This document shows, in pieces, positions 10,380 to 20,218 of a stretch of 64,000 nt of DNA. Location of the stretch: the NCBI RefSeq assembly GCF_018403685.1, contig NZ_BOVK01000018.1, positions 62,001 to 126,000 on the forward strand, given 5' to 3'. Source of the DNA: Xylanibacillus composti (GTDB lineage Bacteria > Bacillota > Bacilli > Paenibacillales > K13). The translations under genes were made by a program, and so were the position numbers. The notes beneath the pieces are model-generated. The model was not told the origin of the DNA and made no database searches. It saw only the letters and a program-made list of their open reading frames with translations. Every line of letters begins with the position of its first letter. The stretch's first letter is position 1.

Positions 10380-10984
10380 ACCTGGCAGAGGTGTGGAGTT
10401 AAGAAGCTTCAGGTCGATGCATCGGGCGGGTCATGCCAGATTGTTTGCCACCCCTTGCAATGGAGACGCCTTAGAAAGGATTGTACGAACAGGTCAAGTT
10501 TGGTACATGTGATTGGGACGATCCGGTTTACCGCAGTTGGATCAAGTGGAGCTATGCTTGCCGACGCTGAATGGGGAAGCGACAAGGGATAGCCGAGCAA
10601 TTCAGCCTGCTGCGCCAGCACACGCGGAAGGAGCGCGAACCAAGTGCAGAATGGGCGCTATTGGTGCGCCATTCGAGCGCGAGTCCGAGTGGGAGTCGAG
10701 TGGGAAGCGTGCGAATAGCGGGAAAAAAGGTTTCTATCGTGCAATCACTGGGGAATCGTGTGCGTACAGCGGAATTTATTGGCTTTATTCGGGCATTTTC
10801 GTCTTTGTTCAAGCTGTCCGGTTGAGAAAAAGTCCGCTTTTTTCCGCTATTTCCTTGCCAACGACCGCTTCAGCCACAACAAGACCAATTTCTTCCTTTA
10901 TTCGTATGGGTGGAACTTCTCATAGGCATGCAAGCGGATATACGTATGGGTGCCCGTGCGTTCGTTCATATTGGCTAGTTCCTC
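10380..10984. other. Non-coding interval
   Basis: About 600 bases after the MATE gene with no frame showing a recognisable family, no clear ribosome-binding site and no strong hairpin. Together with the decayed permease remnant that follows, it looks like DNA left after loss of a locus. Confidence 0.45.
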
Positions 10985-11415
10985 GGGGTAGCATGATGAA
11001 GATGAGATAATAAATGTAGAATGTCCGCCTCTCGAAAGCTGTCTCTTCCTTATATCGAGCGTAAGCGGCAAGCGTCAGGCAGGTCATGATGATGATTGTG
11101 CCAAGCGCAGTACGGACAAACTTCCACAGCGATTTCAGGAAGTTTCCGCTCTCCAGCGTCTTGCTCCAGGCATCGAGCGTAAAATCGATAGGAACCAGAC
11201 CAATGAGTCTTGCGCCGGCAGCCGCACTACCGCTGAAGGGGACAGCCAGGATATGGTTGAATCGGAAAAGCCAAGCCAAGCCTTATAATCCCGGAAAGCA
11301 ATAATAATGCCCAGCATCGGTCCCTAATTGTAAATGAGAGCTATGAGAAAGGCGGGCAAGACATCCCGCGAGCAGAGCGGTTTTGCGAGTTGGTCTAGCA
11401 GAGTAGGGACATGAT
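10985..11415 (-). pseudogene. Decayed LplB/LplC-type sugar ABC permease remnants
   Basis: On the minus strand, one frame reads DVLPAFLIALIYN, a stop, then GPMLGIIIAFRDYKAWLG. This is the start of an LplB-type permease, whose family motif is normally YNYGPM, so the second Tyr codon has become TAG. About 100 bases later another frame reads VPIDFTLDAWSKTLESGN, then VRTALGTIIIMTCLTLAAYARYK, typical of the partner LplC-type permease. The fusion of LplB start to LplC middle, the stop and the frame changes show a deleted and decaying pair. No substrate-binding protein remains nearby. Confidence 0.7.
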
Positions 11416-11536
11416 ACGGAGCATACGGAGGAACAATAGGTGTATGCGGAAAGGCCCCTTGAATTCTCAAGGGTTTTTCTGATCCGGAATCGGCGCATGA
11501 TAAAAACGAACTTATAGTTGGAAAGAAGGGATCAGC

Positions 11537-12982
11537 TTGTCGATTAGTACCAATGTCATATTCCGGGTGGAAATTGACAAAAGCCAGGTGACGTTCGGAG
11601 ATGTGGTCACAGCCGTCAGCCGCATTGGCGGGGATGTTATGGCGGTCGATGTGATCCAAGCAGGAAAAGCCAAGACGGTACGCGATATTACGGTGCAGTT
11701 GAACGTGGATCGCTACAAGCAGCTTGAGGATTCGATTCAATCCATGCAGGGGATTCGGATTATCCATGCCTCGGACAGCACCTTTCTCGCGCACTTGGGC
11801 GGCAAAATTCAAGTGACGCCCAAAGCGCCTATCAAAAACCGTGAGGACCTGTCGCGGGTGTATACGCCGGGCGTCGCGAGAGTATGCATGGCAATCCACG
11901 AGGACCCCAGCAAGGCCTATACGCTCACAGCCAAACGAAACCTGGTTGCCGTAGTTACCGATGGAACGGCCGTTCTCGGATTGGGGGATATCGGTCCGGA
12001 AGCGGCCATGCCCGTAATGGAGGGCAAGGCTATGCTCTTTCGGCAGCTGGCCGATGTGAACGCTTTCCCCGTCTGCCTTCAGACGAAGGATACCGAAGAA
12101 ATTATTCAGATTGTCAAGGCGATATCGCCGTCCTTCGGCGGGATCAATCTGGAGGATATCAGCTCGCCCAGATGCTTTGAAATCGAGCGCAGGCTGCAGG
12201 CGGAACTGGATATCCCTGTCTTCCATGATGATCAGCACGGCACATCTATCGTCATTCTTGCCGGCTTGCTGAATGCGCTGAAGCTGGTGCAAAAGACCGT
12301 GGAGCACATTCATGTGGTTGTGTGCGGAGTTGGCGCTGCGGGAGCAGCCTGCATTCAGATGCTGCTGGCTGCCGGTGTGCGGAACGTGATCGCCGTGGAT
12401 CGCTGCGGCGCTTTAAGCGCGGATGTGCATTACGACCATCCGACCTTGGACCGCATTGCCTCGATCACCAATCCCGAGCGCCGCACAGGAAGCCTGAGCG
12501 AGGTGCTGAAGGGGGCGGATGTGTTTATCGGCGTTTCCGGTCCGGGCGTGCTGACCGCCGAAGATATTCAGCAGATGGCTGCCGATCCGATCGTATTCGC
12601 GATGGCGAATCCAGAGCCGGAGATTGATCCGGAAATTGCCGAACCGCTCGTGCGTGTGCTCGCAACCGGGCGGAGCGATTATCCGAACCAAATTAATAAT
12701 GTCCTTTGTTTCCCCGGGATATTCCGCGGGGCGCTGGATTGCCGAGCCAGCTGCATCAATGAGGAAATGAAGCTTGCTGCAGCGAAGGCCATCGCGTCGA
12801 TCGTGACGGAGGACGAGCTGAATGAACACTACATTATCCCGAGCATCTTTAACGAGAAGGTAGTGGCGCGAGTCAGAGAAGCTGTCATGGAAGCGGCGGT
12901 CCAATCCGGGGTGTCCAAGCGCGTGCCGCGGGAGCTGGCCCATGCGGAGGAGTCGAAGGTTTCCCTGATGTCGCCTAGTTAA
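11537..12982 (+). CDS. NAD-dependent malic enzyme with N-terminal ACT domain
   Basis: Oxidative decarboxylation of malate to pyruvate and CO2 in the cytosol; 481 aa. Residues 1-80 form an ACT-like regulatory domain. The malic N-domain has Y109 in [11 protein letters not shown] and FHDDQHGT for metal binding. The NAD-binding domain has [17 protein letters not shown], then [12 protein letters not shown] and [14 protein letters not shown]. The start codon is TTG at 11537 with AAGGG six bases upstream. The ACT domain suggests amino-acid feedback, as seen in some Bacillus malic enzymes. Monocistronic, ended by the hairpin at 13001. Confidence 0.93.
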   Translation: MSISTNVIFRVEIDKSQVTFGDVVTAVSRIGGDVMAVDVIQAGKAKTVRDITVQLNVDRYKQLEDSIQSMQGIRIIHASDSTFLAHLGGKIQVTPKAPIKNREDLSRVYTPGVARVCMAIHEDPSKAYTLTAKRNLVAVVTDGTAVLGLGDIGPEAAMPVMEGKAMLFRQLADVNAFPVCLQTKDTEEIIQIVKAISPSFGGINLEDISSPRCFEIERRLQAELDIPVFHDDQHGTSIVILAGLLNALKLVQKTVEHIHVVVCGVGAAGAACIQMLLAAGVRNVIAVDRCGALSADVHYDHPTLDRIASITNPERRTGSLSEVLKGADVFIGVSGPGVLTAEDIQQMAADPIVFAMANPEPEIDPEIAEPLVRVLATGRSDYPNQINNVLCFPGIFRGALDCRASCINEEMKLAAAKAIASIVTEDELNEHYIIPSIFNEKVVARVREAVMEAAVQSGVSKRVPRELAHAEESKVSLMSPS

Positions 12983-13000
12983 GAAGTTGGTTGTACAGAG

Positions 13001-13042
13001 GCTGTCTCGAAAGTCATGGAATGACTGGGAGACAGCTCTTTT
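13001..13042 (+). terminator. Terminator hairpin of a dispersed family, copy 1
   Basis: Stem GCTGTCTC (13001-13008) with GAGACAGC (13029-13036), inner pairing AAGTCAT/ATGACT, then a T-run (13038-13042). Follows the malic enzyme by about 20 bases. A second copy with the same core, CTGTCTCGAAAGTCATG, is at 38698. Confidence 0.85.
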
Positions 13043-13067
13043 TTATTGAAAACGGTGTATGGAGCAA

Positions 13068-13613
13068 TCAAGATTTCAGACGGAGTGACTCGTCGGGGTC
13101 TGCGAGCGGCCGGCCGTAGTACCGATCAGCGCGGAAATTGTGGATTTCTCGGCATGCCTTTTTCATTTTGTCCATGATCACCTTCTGGTTTTCCTCGAAT
13201 GGCGGCCAGTACAGCACCTTCATTTCATAAGTCTCGCCGTCGTCATCCTGTCGGGTATACACGATGCGGTCTGCCTTGCGGAAGCCGTTCCGGAGATAAA
13301 ATTTCATGCGCCGCTGCGTATCTTTGTCCTCCTCGTCAAGCGGCTCCGCTTCCAGAATAATCAGCTTCTTCTTCTGCTTCAGCTTGTCAAGCACTTGGGT
13401 GCCAATGCCCTTCCCCCGCTGCCGGGATGTGACGAGCAAATAATCGATAAAGACGAAGGTGGGGAATTCCGCGTAGAGCACGATATATTCATCGGTCTCC
13501 TCTTTGTGGTAGTTCGGATGTGTCTTTACCAGTGCCTCCAGCTGCTCGGGGTGTTTCATTTCGTGTGCCGGGAAATAGTCGTTCAGCTTTTGGTACCAAT
13601 CGCTTTGCACCAT
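13068..13613 (-). CDS. GNAT-family N-acetyltransferase
   Basis: Acetyl-CoA-dependent acetyltransferase, about 181 aa. The acetyl-CoA pyrophosphate loop is RQRGKGIGTQVL, preceded by the beta-4 strand FVFIDYLLVTS; a later block, RMKFYLRNGFRKADRIVY, matches motif B. The C-terminal 40 residues (EIHNFRADRYYGRP) extend past the core fold. Two consecutive ATGs exist; GGAGGT is better spaced for the second (13613). Convergent with the malic enzyme. The acceptor substrate cannot be told from sequence. Confidence 0.88.
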   Translation of the reverse strand: MVQSDWYQKLNDYFPAHEMKHPEQLEALVKTHPNYHKEETDEYIVLYAEFPTFVFIDYLLVTSRQRGKGIGTQVLDKLKQKKKLIILEAEPLDEEDKDTQRRMKFYLRNGFRKADRIVYTRQDDDGETYEMKVLYWPPFEENQKVIMDKMKKACREIHNFRADRYYGRPLADPDESLRLKS

Positions 13614-13862
13614 CATTCACCTCCACTGTTTGGGTTTAGTGTCTTCCAGCGCGGGCCAAATATGATGCTGAAGTCCTTGGCAAATGTTTCTGAGCACGCG
13701 TATTGCCGACTGTGCGGGAAGACTGATTACGTTCAGGTAACTAACTTAACTCATTTTCAGCTCTTATGTATCGACTGGAAGTTGCCTATAATGAAAGTGG
13801 AGATATGAATAGATAAATATAACGTGTTAGTTATCCAAGCCTTACGAATCGGAGGGATCACG

Positions 13863-14834
13863 ATGAATTACAGAAAGCTTGGCCGAACAGGATTGGACAT
13901 CTCGGAGATTGGTTACGGTGCTTGGGGAATTGGCAAGACCGCATGGATAGGCGCTAACGACGACGAGTCCTTGAAAGCGCTCAATCGTTCCATCGAGCTC
14001 GGATTGAATTTTATTGATACAGCGCTGGGGTATGGCGACGGGCATAGCGAACGGTTGGTCGGCCAAGTGGTCCGGCAGCAAAACAAGCCCGTCTATGTGG
14101 CGACCAAGATTCCGCCGAAGAACAAGAAGTGGCCGGCGCCAGCGGGCATTCCATCATCAGAGGCATTCCCGGCAGATCATGTCATCGCATGTACGGAAGA
14201 GAGCCTGCGGAATCTGGGGCTCGACACGATAGATGTCCAGCAATTCCACGTATGGCAGGATGACTGGGTCGATCAGGGCGATTGGCTGGAGGCGATCCAG
14301 AAGCTGAAGGAGCAGGGCAAGATCCGCTATTTCGGCGTGTCCATCAACGATCATCAGCCGAACAATGCGATCAAACTGATCGAAACCGGTCTCGTTGATA
14401 CGGTGCAAGTCATTTACAATATCTTTGATCAAAGCCCGGAGGATCAGCTGCTCCCGGCATGCCTGAAGCATAACGTAGGGGTCATTGTGCGGGTAGCGCT
14501 GGATGAGGGCGGGTTGACCGGCAACATTACGCCGGAGACAACGTTCGCGCCGGATGACTTCCGCAACAACTACTTCCGCGGCGACCGCAAGCAGCAGGTG
14601 CATGATCGCGTGCAGAAGATTGCGGCGGATCTGAACATCGCGGTGGATGAGTTGCCAGAAACCGCGCTGCGTTACGTGCTCAGCCATCCGGCTGTATCCA
14701 CGGTTATTCCAGGGATGCGCTCGATCCGCAACGTGGAACGCAATATGCAGGTTGGTGACGGACGCGGCCTCCCGGAGGACAAGATCGAGAAGCTGAAGGC
14801 GCATCGCTGGATTCGCAATTTCTACCAAGCGTGA
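13863..14834 (+). CDS. Aldo/keto reductase
   Basis: NADPH-dependent oxidoreductase with a TIM barrel, 323 aa. The N-terminal [22 protein letters not shown] is characteristic. The catalytic set is visible: [14 protein letters not shown] (Asp and Tyr), [10 protein letters not shown] (Lys), and a His in DVQQFHVW. The C-terminal cofactor region is [19 protein letters not shown] chose ATG 13863 (GGAGG 8 bases upstream) over a longer frame from 13824. Resembles YhdN/YccK-type general stress reductases. Single gene. Confidence 0.92.
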   Translation: MNYRKLGRTGLDISEIGYGAWGIGKTAWIGANDDESLKALNRSIELGLNFIDTALGYGDGHSERLVGQVVRQQNKPVYVATKIPPKNKKWPAPAGIPSSEAFPADHVIACTEESLRNLGLDTIDVQQFHVWQDDWVDQGDWLEAIQKLKEQGKIRYFGVSINDHQPNNAIKLIETGLVDTVQVIYNIFDQSPEDQLLPACLKHNVGVIVRVALDEGGLTGNITPETTFAPDDFRNNYFRGDRKQQVHDRVQKIAADLNIAVDELPETALRYVLSHPAVSTVIPGMRSIRNVERNMQVGDGRGLPEDKIEKLKAHRWIRNFYQA

Positions 14835-15564
14835 CGGCCAGGCCGGGAGGCAACTGCGCCGAGGCGCATCAGATTCATCGCGCAGCTTGTGTGAAGTGTG
14901 GGTCGGGGTTTTGGGTTTTCTCCCGGGAGCTGTTTTTTGCCGGAGCAGCCCTTCTAAGGACTGACTTCCTGAATGTGTGGCAAAGGTAAGCTTTCGTACG
15001 ATCGGGTCATCCAGATATATTTCTGGATGGCCCTTTTTCGTGTGCGGCAAAGACGGCCAACCGTATTTATGGAAGCGCAAAATAGTAACAGTACCATTTA
15101 TTTCTGGTAGCAACTTCACTAATATTGCTGATGAATGGGCTTGAGACGCTAATTTATTACCTCTTTACCATAAAGAGTGTAAGAAAGGGTAACTGTTAAT
15201 AGTAATGGCTTCACTAATCATGAATTATCGCTACTCATCGTAATGATTACAGGTGGTTGGTACCCTTAAATAAGGGAGTTGCTACATAAGTGCGGTGTCA
15301 GCGGTTTCAAAGTAAGCATCAATGGCAATTCTTATCCCTGTGTCATCCCCCGTTGTTGCCTTTACCGGCCCCCCCTCATTCTAATGCTAGCACCATTAGT
15401 GGCAGCCTCTATGCCAATCAACCAAACGGCATAATAACTAACATAAAACGTCATATATAAAACGAATAATAACGAACAATTAAGCTGTTAATGCAGCCAA
15501 ATGTTCGTATTCCGTTTGATTGTATGCTTAAAAACCGAACCATTGCCCCAATTTTCAGCACTTG
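14835..15564. other. Long AT-rich intergenic region before nirB
   Basis: About 730 bases without a credible gene. The first 200 bases hold the terminator at 15004-15037. From about 15100 on, base composition becomes AT-rich. An inverted repeat ACGAACA (15472-15478) / TGTTCGT (15502-15508) lies about 60 bases before the TnrA-like box and could be a further regulator site. Nothing else is recognised. Confidence 0.5.
15004..15037 (+). terminator. Intrinsic terminator downstream of the aldo/keto reductase
   Basis: Stem GGGTCATCCAGA with TCTGGATGGCCC (one G-T pair), short loop, then TTTTT at 15033-15037. It is 170 bases past the aldo/keto reductase stop. Confidence 0.8.
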
Positions 15565-15581
15565 TGTAAGGAAAAATTACA
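15565..15581 (+). promoter_or_regulatory. TnrA/GlnR-type box ahead of nirBD
   Basis: TGTAAGGAAAAATTACA is a 17-base near-palindrome matching the TnrA/GlnR consensus TGTNANAWWWTMTNACA at all but two positions (7 and 11). Its centre is about 53 bases before the predicted transcription start, the place expected for an activator of nitrogen-limitation genes. Confidence 0.75.
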
Positions 15582-15589
15582 TTTTTCTA

Positions 15590-15619
15590 TTGAAATCGGA
15601 CGGGATATGCGGTTATAAT
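15590..15619 (+). promoter_or_regulatory. Predicted sigma-A promoter of the nir operon
   Basis: TTGAAA at 15590-15595, 18-base spacer, TATAAT at 15614-15619. The predicted transcription start is near 15626, leaving a leader of about 54 bases before nirB. Confidence 0.8.
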
Positions 15620-15679
15620 CAAACCACACAGATAAACGTTCAAACAATGTAAAAATATATAACATGGGAGTGGAGAGCG

Positions 15680-18109
15680 ATGAGAAAGAAGCTGGTGATG
15701 GTCGGAAACGGGATGGCGGGCGTAGCTAGTATTGAGCATTTGCTGAAGCTGGCTCCGCAAAAATACGAGATCACGATCTTCGGCAGCGAGCCGCATCCGA
15801 ATTATAACCGGATCATGCTGTCGTCTGTACTGGCCGGGGATACGGAAATGAAGGATATCGTGATTAACGATTGGGACTGGTACAAGGACAACCAGATTAC
15901 GCTTCACGCAGGACATACTGTCAATAAAGTTGACACGAAGAACAAAACCGTCGCCACTGATACCGGCATCACCGAATCTTACGACGAATTGATCTTGGCA
16001 ACCGGCTCTCTCCCCTTCATGCTGCCGCTTCCGGGAGCAGACAAGGAAGGCGTGATCGCTTTCCGGGATATCAAGGATTGCGAAACGATGATCGAAACGG
16101 CCAAGCAGTACAAGAAAGCGGTCGTAATCGGCGGCGGCTTGCTTGGACTGGAGGCCGCGCGCGGCTTGCTCAACTTGAACATGGATGTCACCGTTGTTCA
16201 CATCCACCAGTACCTGATGGAAAGACAGCTGGACCAAACGGCTGCGATTATGCTGCAGCGTGAGCTGGAAGCACAGGGAATGAAGTTTTTGCTGGAGAAG
16301 AACAGCGAAGCGATTACAGGCAAGCAGCGCGTCACCGGCCTGAAATTCGATGACGGGACATGGGCAGAGGCCGACCTGATCGTGATGGCGGTAGGGATTC
16401 GCCCGAATGTCGCCCTCGCCAAAGGGGCTGGTGTCGAAATAAACCGCGGGATCGTCGTCAATGATTATCTGGAAACCAGCTTGCCTAACGTCTACGCGAT
16501 TGGTGAGTGCGCGGAGCATCGCGGCATTGCTTACGGCTTGGTTGCTCCTCTGTATGAGCAAGGCGCAGTCTTGGCGAAGCGGCTCGCTGGAGTGGAAACA
16601 GAGGGCTATCAAGGCTCTGTCACTTCCACAAAGCTGAAGGTTTCTGGCGTGAATGTGTTTTCGGCCGGACAATTTGCTGACGATCTGCATACACGATCCG
16701 TACGCGTGCAGGACGATTTCAACGGGATTTATAAAAAAGTAGTGATTAAAAACGGCCGAGTGATTGGAAGCGTGCTGTTCGGAGATACGAGCGACGGCTC
16801 CCGGATTTTCTCCATGATCCGGAGCGGCGAGGATGTGACGGGGAAGGAAAAGCAAATTTTGCTTGCGGACGATGCCTCCGGCAAAGGCAAATCCGACGTT
16901 GAACTCGTGGCGGCGATGGCGGATGACGAAATCATATGCGGCTGCAACGGCGTGTCCAAAGGGGATATCGTCTCAGCCATCCACGACAAGGGTTGTACCA
17001 GCGTAGGCGAGATCAAGGCCTGTACGAAGGCTTCGGGCGGCTGCGGCAGCTGCAAGAATCTTGTGGAAGGATTGCTTGCACACACCCTTGGCGAGGACGG
17101 CGTCACGACTGTGAAGGAAGGCATCTGCGGCTGTACGCCGCTTGGACGCGATGAAGTAGTGGCAGCGATTCGCGAGATGAAGCTCACCACCAGCAAGGAA
17201 GTGATGCATGTGCTGGAATGGCATAACAAGGAAGGCTGCTCGAAATGCCGCCCGGCGCTCAACTACTATCTGGGCATGGTATGGCCGGAGGAGCATGAGG
17301 ATGAGCGGGAATCCCGCTTTGTGAACGAGCGCAATCATGCGAATATCCAGAAGGATGGCCGCTATTCGGTTGTGCCGCGGATTTACGGCGGGGTAACAAC
17401 TCCGGAGGATCTTAAGAAGATTGCCGACGTTGCTGTAAAATACAATGTAGAGCTGGTGAAGATCACGGGCGGCCAACGGCTTGACTTGTTCGGCATCGAG
17501 AAGGAGGATCTTCCGAAGGTGTGGGAGGAGCTCGGGATGGAGTCCGGCTATGCTTACGGCAAGGCGCTGCGGACGGTGAAAACCTGTGTAGGCTCTACAT
17601 GGTGCCGATTCGGAACGCAGGATTCGATTCAAATGGGCATTGATCTGGAGAAGAAATTCCAGAGGATGAACACGCCGGCGAAGGTGAAGATGGCAGTGTC
17701 CGGTTGTCCGCGAAATTGCGCGGAAGCAACCATTAAGGATTATGGCGTTGTCGCTATTGACGGCGGCTGGGAAATTTATGTCGGCGGCAATGGAGGAACC
17801 GATGTGCGCGCTGCCGATTCGCTCGTCAGGGTGAAGACCAGCGAGGAAGTGATTGAATGGAGCGGCGCTTACTGGCAATATTACAGGGAGAATGCCAACT
17901 ATAATGAGCGGACATCGAAATGGATCGAGCGGGTCGGCATCGATGCAATCAAGCAGGCGCTGGCGAAGCCGGAGGATCGGAAAGCCCTGTTCGAGCGTCT
18001 GGACAAAGCGCTGAGCCTGATCGAGGATCCTTGGAAAGAAGTGCTGGAAAACGAAGAGCTGCGCAAGTCCTTTGAAAAGCTGGAAGTAAATGAGCAATTG
18101 GCCCATTAA
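15680..18109 (+). CDS. nirB: Nitrite reductase [NAD(P)H] large subunit NirB
   Basis: Cytosolic siroheme/4Fe-4S enzyme reducing nitrite to ammonium, 809 aa. Order: FAD/NAD(P)H oxidoreductase module (residues 1-300, MVGNGMAGV and VVIGGGLLGLEAARGL), two BFD-type [2Fe-2S] segments (from about 415, ICGCNGVSKGD...ASGGCGSC, and from about 478, ICGCTPL...GCSKCRP), then the nitrite/sulphite reductase repeats. The four siroheme/cluster cysteines are C636, C642 (CVGSTWC) and C676, C680 (SGCPRNC). First gene of nirB-nirD-hemD-nirC, behind the TnrA-like box, which points to nitrogen assimilation rather than respiration. Confidence 0.97.
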   Translation: MRKKLVMVGNGMAGVASIEHLLKLAPQKYEITIFGSEPHPNYNRIMLSSVLAGDTEMKDIVINDWDWYKDNQITLHAGHTVNKVDTKNKTVATDTGITESYDELILATGSLPFMLPLPGADKEGVIAFRDIKDCETMIETAKQYKKAVVIGGGLLGLEAARGLLNLNMDVTVVHIHQYLMERQLDQTAAIMLQRELEAQGMKFLLEKNSEAITGKQRVTGLKFDDGTWAEADLIVMAVGIRPNVALAKGAGVEINRGIVVNDYLETSLPNVYAIGECAEHRGIAYGLVAPLYEQGAVLAKRLAGVETEGYQGSVTSTKLKVSGVNVFSAGQFADDLHTRSVRVQDDFNGIYKKVVIKNGRVIGSVLFGDTSDGSRIFSMIRSGEDVTGKEKQILLADDASGKGKSDVELVAAMADDEIICGCNGVSKGDIVSAIHDKGCTSVGEIKACTKASGGCGSCKNLVEGLLAHTLGEDGVTTVKEGICGCTPLGRDEVVAAIREMKLTTSKEVMHVLEWHNKEGCSKCRPALNYYLGMVWPEEHEDERESRFVNERNHANIQKDGRYSVVPRIYGGVTTPEDLKKIADVAVKYNVELVKITGGQRLDLFGIEKEDLPKVWEELGMESGYAYGKALRTVKTCVGSTWCRFGTQDSIQMGIDLEKKFQRMNTPAKVKMAVSGCPRNCAEATIKDYGVVAIDGGWEIYVGGNGGTDVRAADSLVRVKTSEEVIEWSGAYWQYYRENANYNERTSKWIERVGIDAIKQALAKPEDRKALFERLDKALSLIEDPWKEVLENEELRKSFEKLEVNEQLAH

Positions 18110-18132
18110 GAAAGAAGGACAGGTGATCGGAT

Positions 18133-18477
18133 ATGAATCAAGTGGCAATCGGAAACTATAGTGATATAGAAGAAAAGCGTTCACGCATTGTTCAGATCAA
18201 TGGCATTGAGATTTCTGTATTCAAGCTGTCCAGCGGTGAAATCCGCGCGATTGAGAACCGCTGCCCGCACAAGGGCGGCAAGCTGTCGGAAGGGATAGTA
18301 AGCGGACATTACGTATTCTGTCCGTTGCATGACTGGAAGATCGATATGAATGACGGTGTCGTTCAGGCGCCTGATGAAGGATGCGTGGCCACGTATCAGG
18401 TAACGGTGACGGAGAATGGAGAGCTGCTCCTCGATCTCGAATCGGCAACCTCAGACCAGTCCTGCGAGGCATCCTAA
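18133..18477 (+). CDS. nirD: Nitrite reductase small subunit NirD
   Basis: Rieske-fold partner of NirB, 114 aa. Unlike many NirD proteins it keeps a complete Rieske ligand set: C44 and H46 in RCPHKGG, and C63 and H66 in FCPLHDW. It may therefore bind its own [2Fe-2S] cluster and pass electrons to NirB. It starts 23 bases after nirB with AGGTG upstream. Confidence 0.93.
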   Translation: MNQVAIGNYSDIEEKRSRIVQINGIEISVFKLSSGEIRAIENRCPHKGGKLSEGIVSGHYVFCPLHDWKIDMNDGVVQAPDEGCVATYQVTVTENGELLLDLESATSDQSCEAS

Positions 18478-18509
18478 TTGAGTTGATAAAGAACGAGAGG
18501 AATCACAAT

Positions 18510-19331
18510 ATGCGGAGACTAGAGGGCAAGCGGGTGGCTATCACAGGCCCCCGCAAGGCAGAAGAAATCAGCACATTGATTGCGAAGTTGGGCGGCATCC
18601 CGCTTGTCCGGCCGGCGCAAGGCACCATATATCTGCAGAACGAGGATATTGAAGCGCAAGTGGTTTCTTTTATCGAGCAGGATTGGGACTGGATGATTCT
18701 GACGACTGGCATCGGAACGGAGTTGCTGATCCGCAATGCGGAGAACGCCGGGTTGGCAGAGCCTTTCCTGGCCAAGCTGCGCAGCATTCGAGTGGCGGCA
18801 CGGGGATATAAAACGGCTAATGTCTTGAAAAAAAATGGCGTTACTCCTGCCGCAAGAGACAACGATGGCACAGTAGCAGGAATCATTCGCGCCATGGAGG
18901 ATTTCCCCCTCGAAGGAAAGCGGGTGGTCGTCCAGTTTTACGGCGACGTTTCGCCGAAACTGGTTCGGTGGCTTACCGAACGAGGCGCTTCCTTCGAAGA
19001 GATTTTGCCCTACCGGCATGTGCCGCCTGATCCGGAAGTGATGGAAAAGCTGATAACGGAAATTGTAACCGGACAAGTAGATGCAGTCGCATTCACCAGT
19101 ACGCCGCAAGTGCGGTTTACATTCGAATATGCCGATAAGACAGGTCGCGGCGAGCAGCTGCTGCAGGCTTTCCGGACGCATGCGGCAGCCGTGGCGATCG
19201 GGAAGGTGACAGCCGAAGTCATTCGAGAGGTAGGCGTCGAGCGCATCGTAGTGCCGACCGAGGAACGAATCGGCAGTATGATTGTCAAATTAGCAGAATA
19301 CTATGCTTCCGGACGAACAGAAGACACCTAA
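18510..19331 (+). CDS. hemD: Uroporphyrinogen-III synthase (HemD-like)
   Basis: Cyclises hydroxymethylbilane to uroporphyrinogen III, precursor of the siroheme used by NirB; 273 aa. Two-domain HemD pattern: RVAITGPRKAEEI at the start, WMILTTGIGTELL, VRVAARGYKTA-like IRVAARGYKTANVL, then VVVQFYGDVSPKLVRWL and AVAFTSTPQVRF. ATG 18510 (GAGAGG upstream) is preferred over the much longer frame from 18381 that would overlap nirD. The linkage suggests a dedicated siroheme supply. Siroheme-completing genes are not in the window. Confidence 0.88.
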   Translation: MRRLEGKRVAITGPRKAEEISTLIAKLGGIPLVRPAQGTIYLQNEDIEAQVVSFIEQDWDWMILTTGIGTELLIRNAENAGLAEPFLAKLRSIRVAARGYKTANVLKKNGVTPAARDNDGTVAGIIRAMEDFPLEGKRVVVQFYGDVSPKLVRWLTERGASFEEILPYRHVPPDPEVMEKLITEIVTGQVDAVAFTSTPQVRFTFEYADKTGRGEQLLQAFRTHAAAVAIGKVTAEVIREVGVERIVVPTEERIGSMIVKLAEYYASGRTEDT

Positions 19332-19363
19332 CAGCATGAAGCGAGACACACAGGAGGAAGCGG

Positions 19364-20218
19364 ATGGACTACGTAAAACCAAACCAGGTGCTGCACAATA
19401 TGATTCAGACAGGAGCGGGAAAAGCACAATTACCCGTAATTCAGCTCATTCTTCGAGGATTTCTCGGCGGGGCTATCTTGGCATATGCCACGACACTCGC
19501 CTTTACGGCGACTTCACAAACCGGTCTGGGCCTCGTCGGCGCATTGGTCTTTCCGCTTGGCTTCGTCATCATTATTTTGCTCGGGCTTGAGCTGGTGACA
19601 GGGAGCTTCGCCTTAATCCCGCTTGCCGTGATGGAAAGACGCGCAACAGCAGGGCAGATGGCAAACAATTTCTTCTGGGTTATCGTTGGCCATGTGATAG
19701 GTTGTTTGTTTTATGCGGGATTGTATTATGCGTCTATCACGAAGATGGGCACGGTGCATGACCATGCCTTGGCGGTGATGATCGCCGGCATTGCGGAAGG
19801 GAAGACGATCGCATATAAGGAGATGGGTGCAGCCGGTCTGGGGTTGGTATTCATCCGCGCAGTGCTCTGCAACTGGATGGTCACGTTAGGAGCGGTAATG
19901 GCCATGACCTCGCAATCAACATTGGGAAAAATAGCAGCGATGTGGCTGCCGATCCTCGCCTTTTTTGCACAGGGCTTTGAGCATGCGGTAGTCAATATGT
20001 TCGTGATTCCGGCGGGCATGATGTTCGGGGCTGAAGTATCCGCGGCCGATTGGTGGCTGTGGAACCAGATTCCCGTTCTGGTCGGGAATTTAGCAGGCGG
20101 TCTTATCTTGACCGGTCTGTTCCTGTATTGGAGCCATGCGAAAAAGCCCGGGGCCAAGGATGAATCCGTTAGCGCCAGCTTTGGAGCGCGTGTGGGCTCG
20201 GAAGCCAAGCGGGCTTAG
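19364..20218 (+). CDS. nirC: Formate/nitrite transporter family protein NirC
   Basis: Pentameric membrane channel of the FNT family, 284 aa, probably for nitrite. Six hydrophobic segments; family signatures GFEHAVVNMFVIPAG (FNT signature 2 region with the central His) and LCNWMVTLGA are present. It starts with AGGAGG upstream, 32 bases after hemD, and is the last gene of the nir operon. The cytosolic C-terminal tail is polar. Confidence 0.93.
   Translation: MDYVKPNQVLHNMIQTGAGKAQLPVIQLILRGFLGGAILAYATTLAFTATSQTGLGLVGALVFPLGFVIIILLGLELVTGSFALIPLAVMERRATAGQMANNFFWVIVGHVIGCLFYAGLYYASITKMGTVHDHALAVMIAGIAEGKTIAYKEMGAAGLGLVFIRAVLCNWMVTLGAVMAMTSQSTLGKIAAMWLPILAFFAQGFEHAVVNMFVIPAGMMFGAEVSAADWWLWNQIPVLVGNLAGGLILTGLFLYWSHAKKPGAKDESVSASFGARVGSEAKRA

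Noticed and set aside
10513-11010. 165-aa plus-strand frame
   Set aside because: Low-complexity, no family, overlaps the antisense permease remnant.
11324-12313. 329-aa minus-strand frame over the malic enzyme
   Set aside because: Most is antisense to the malic enzyme; only its last 15 residues are the start of the decayed LplB remnant.
15100-15560. Possible riboswitch in the nirB leader region
   Set aside because: Lies upstream of the predicted promoter, and no known riboswitch core was recognised.
16973-18184. 403-aa minus-strand frame over nirB
   Set aside because: Shadow; nirB carries all expected cysteines.
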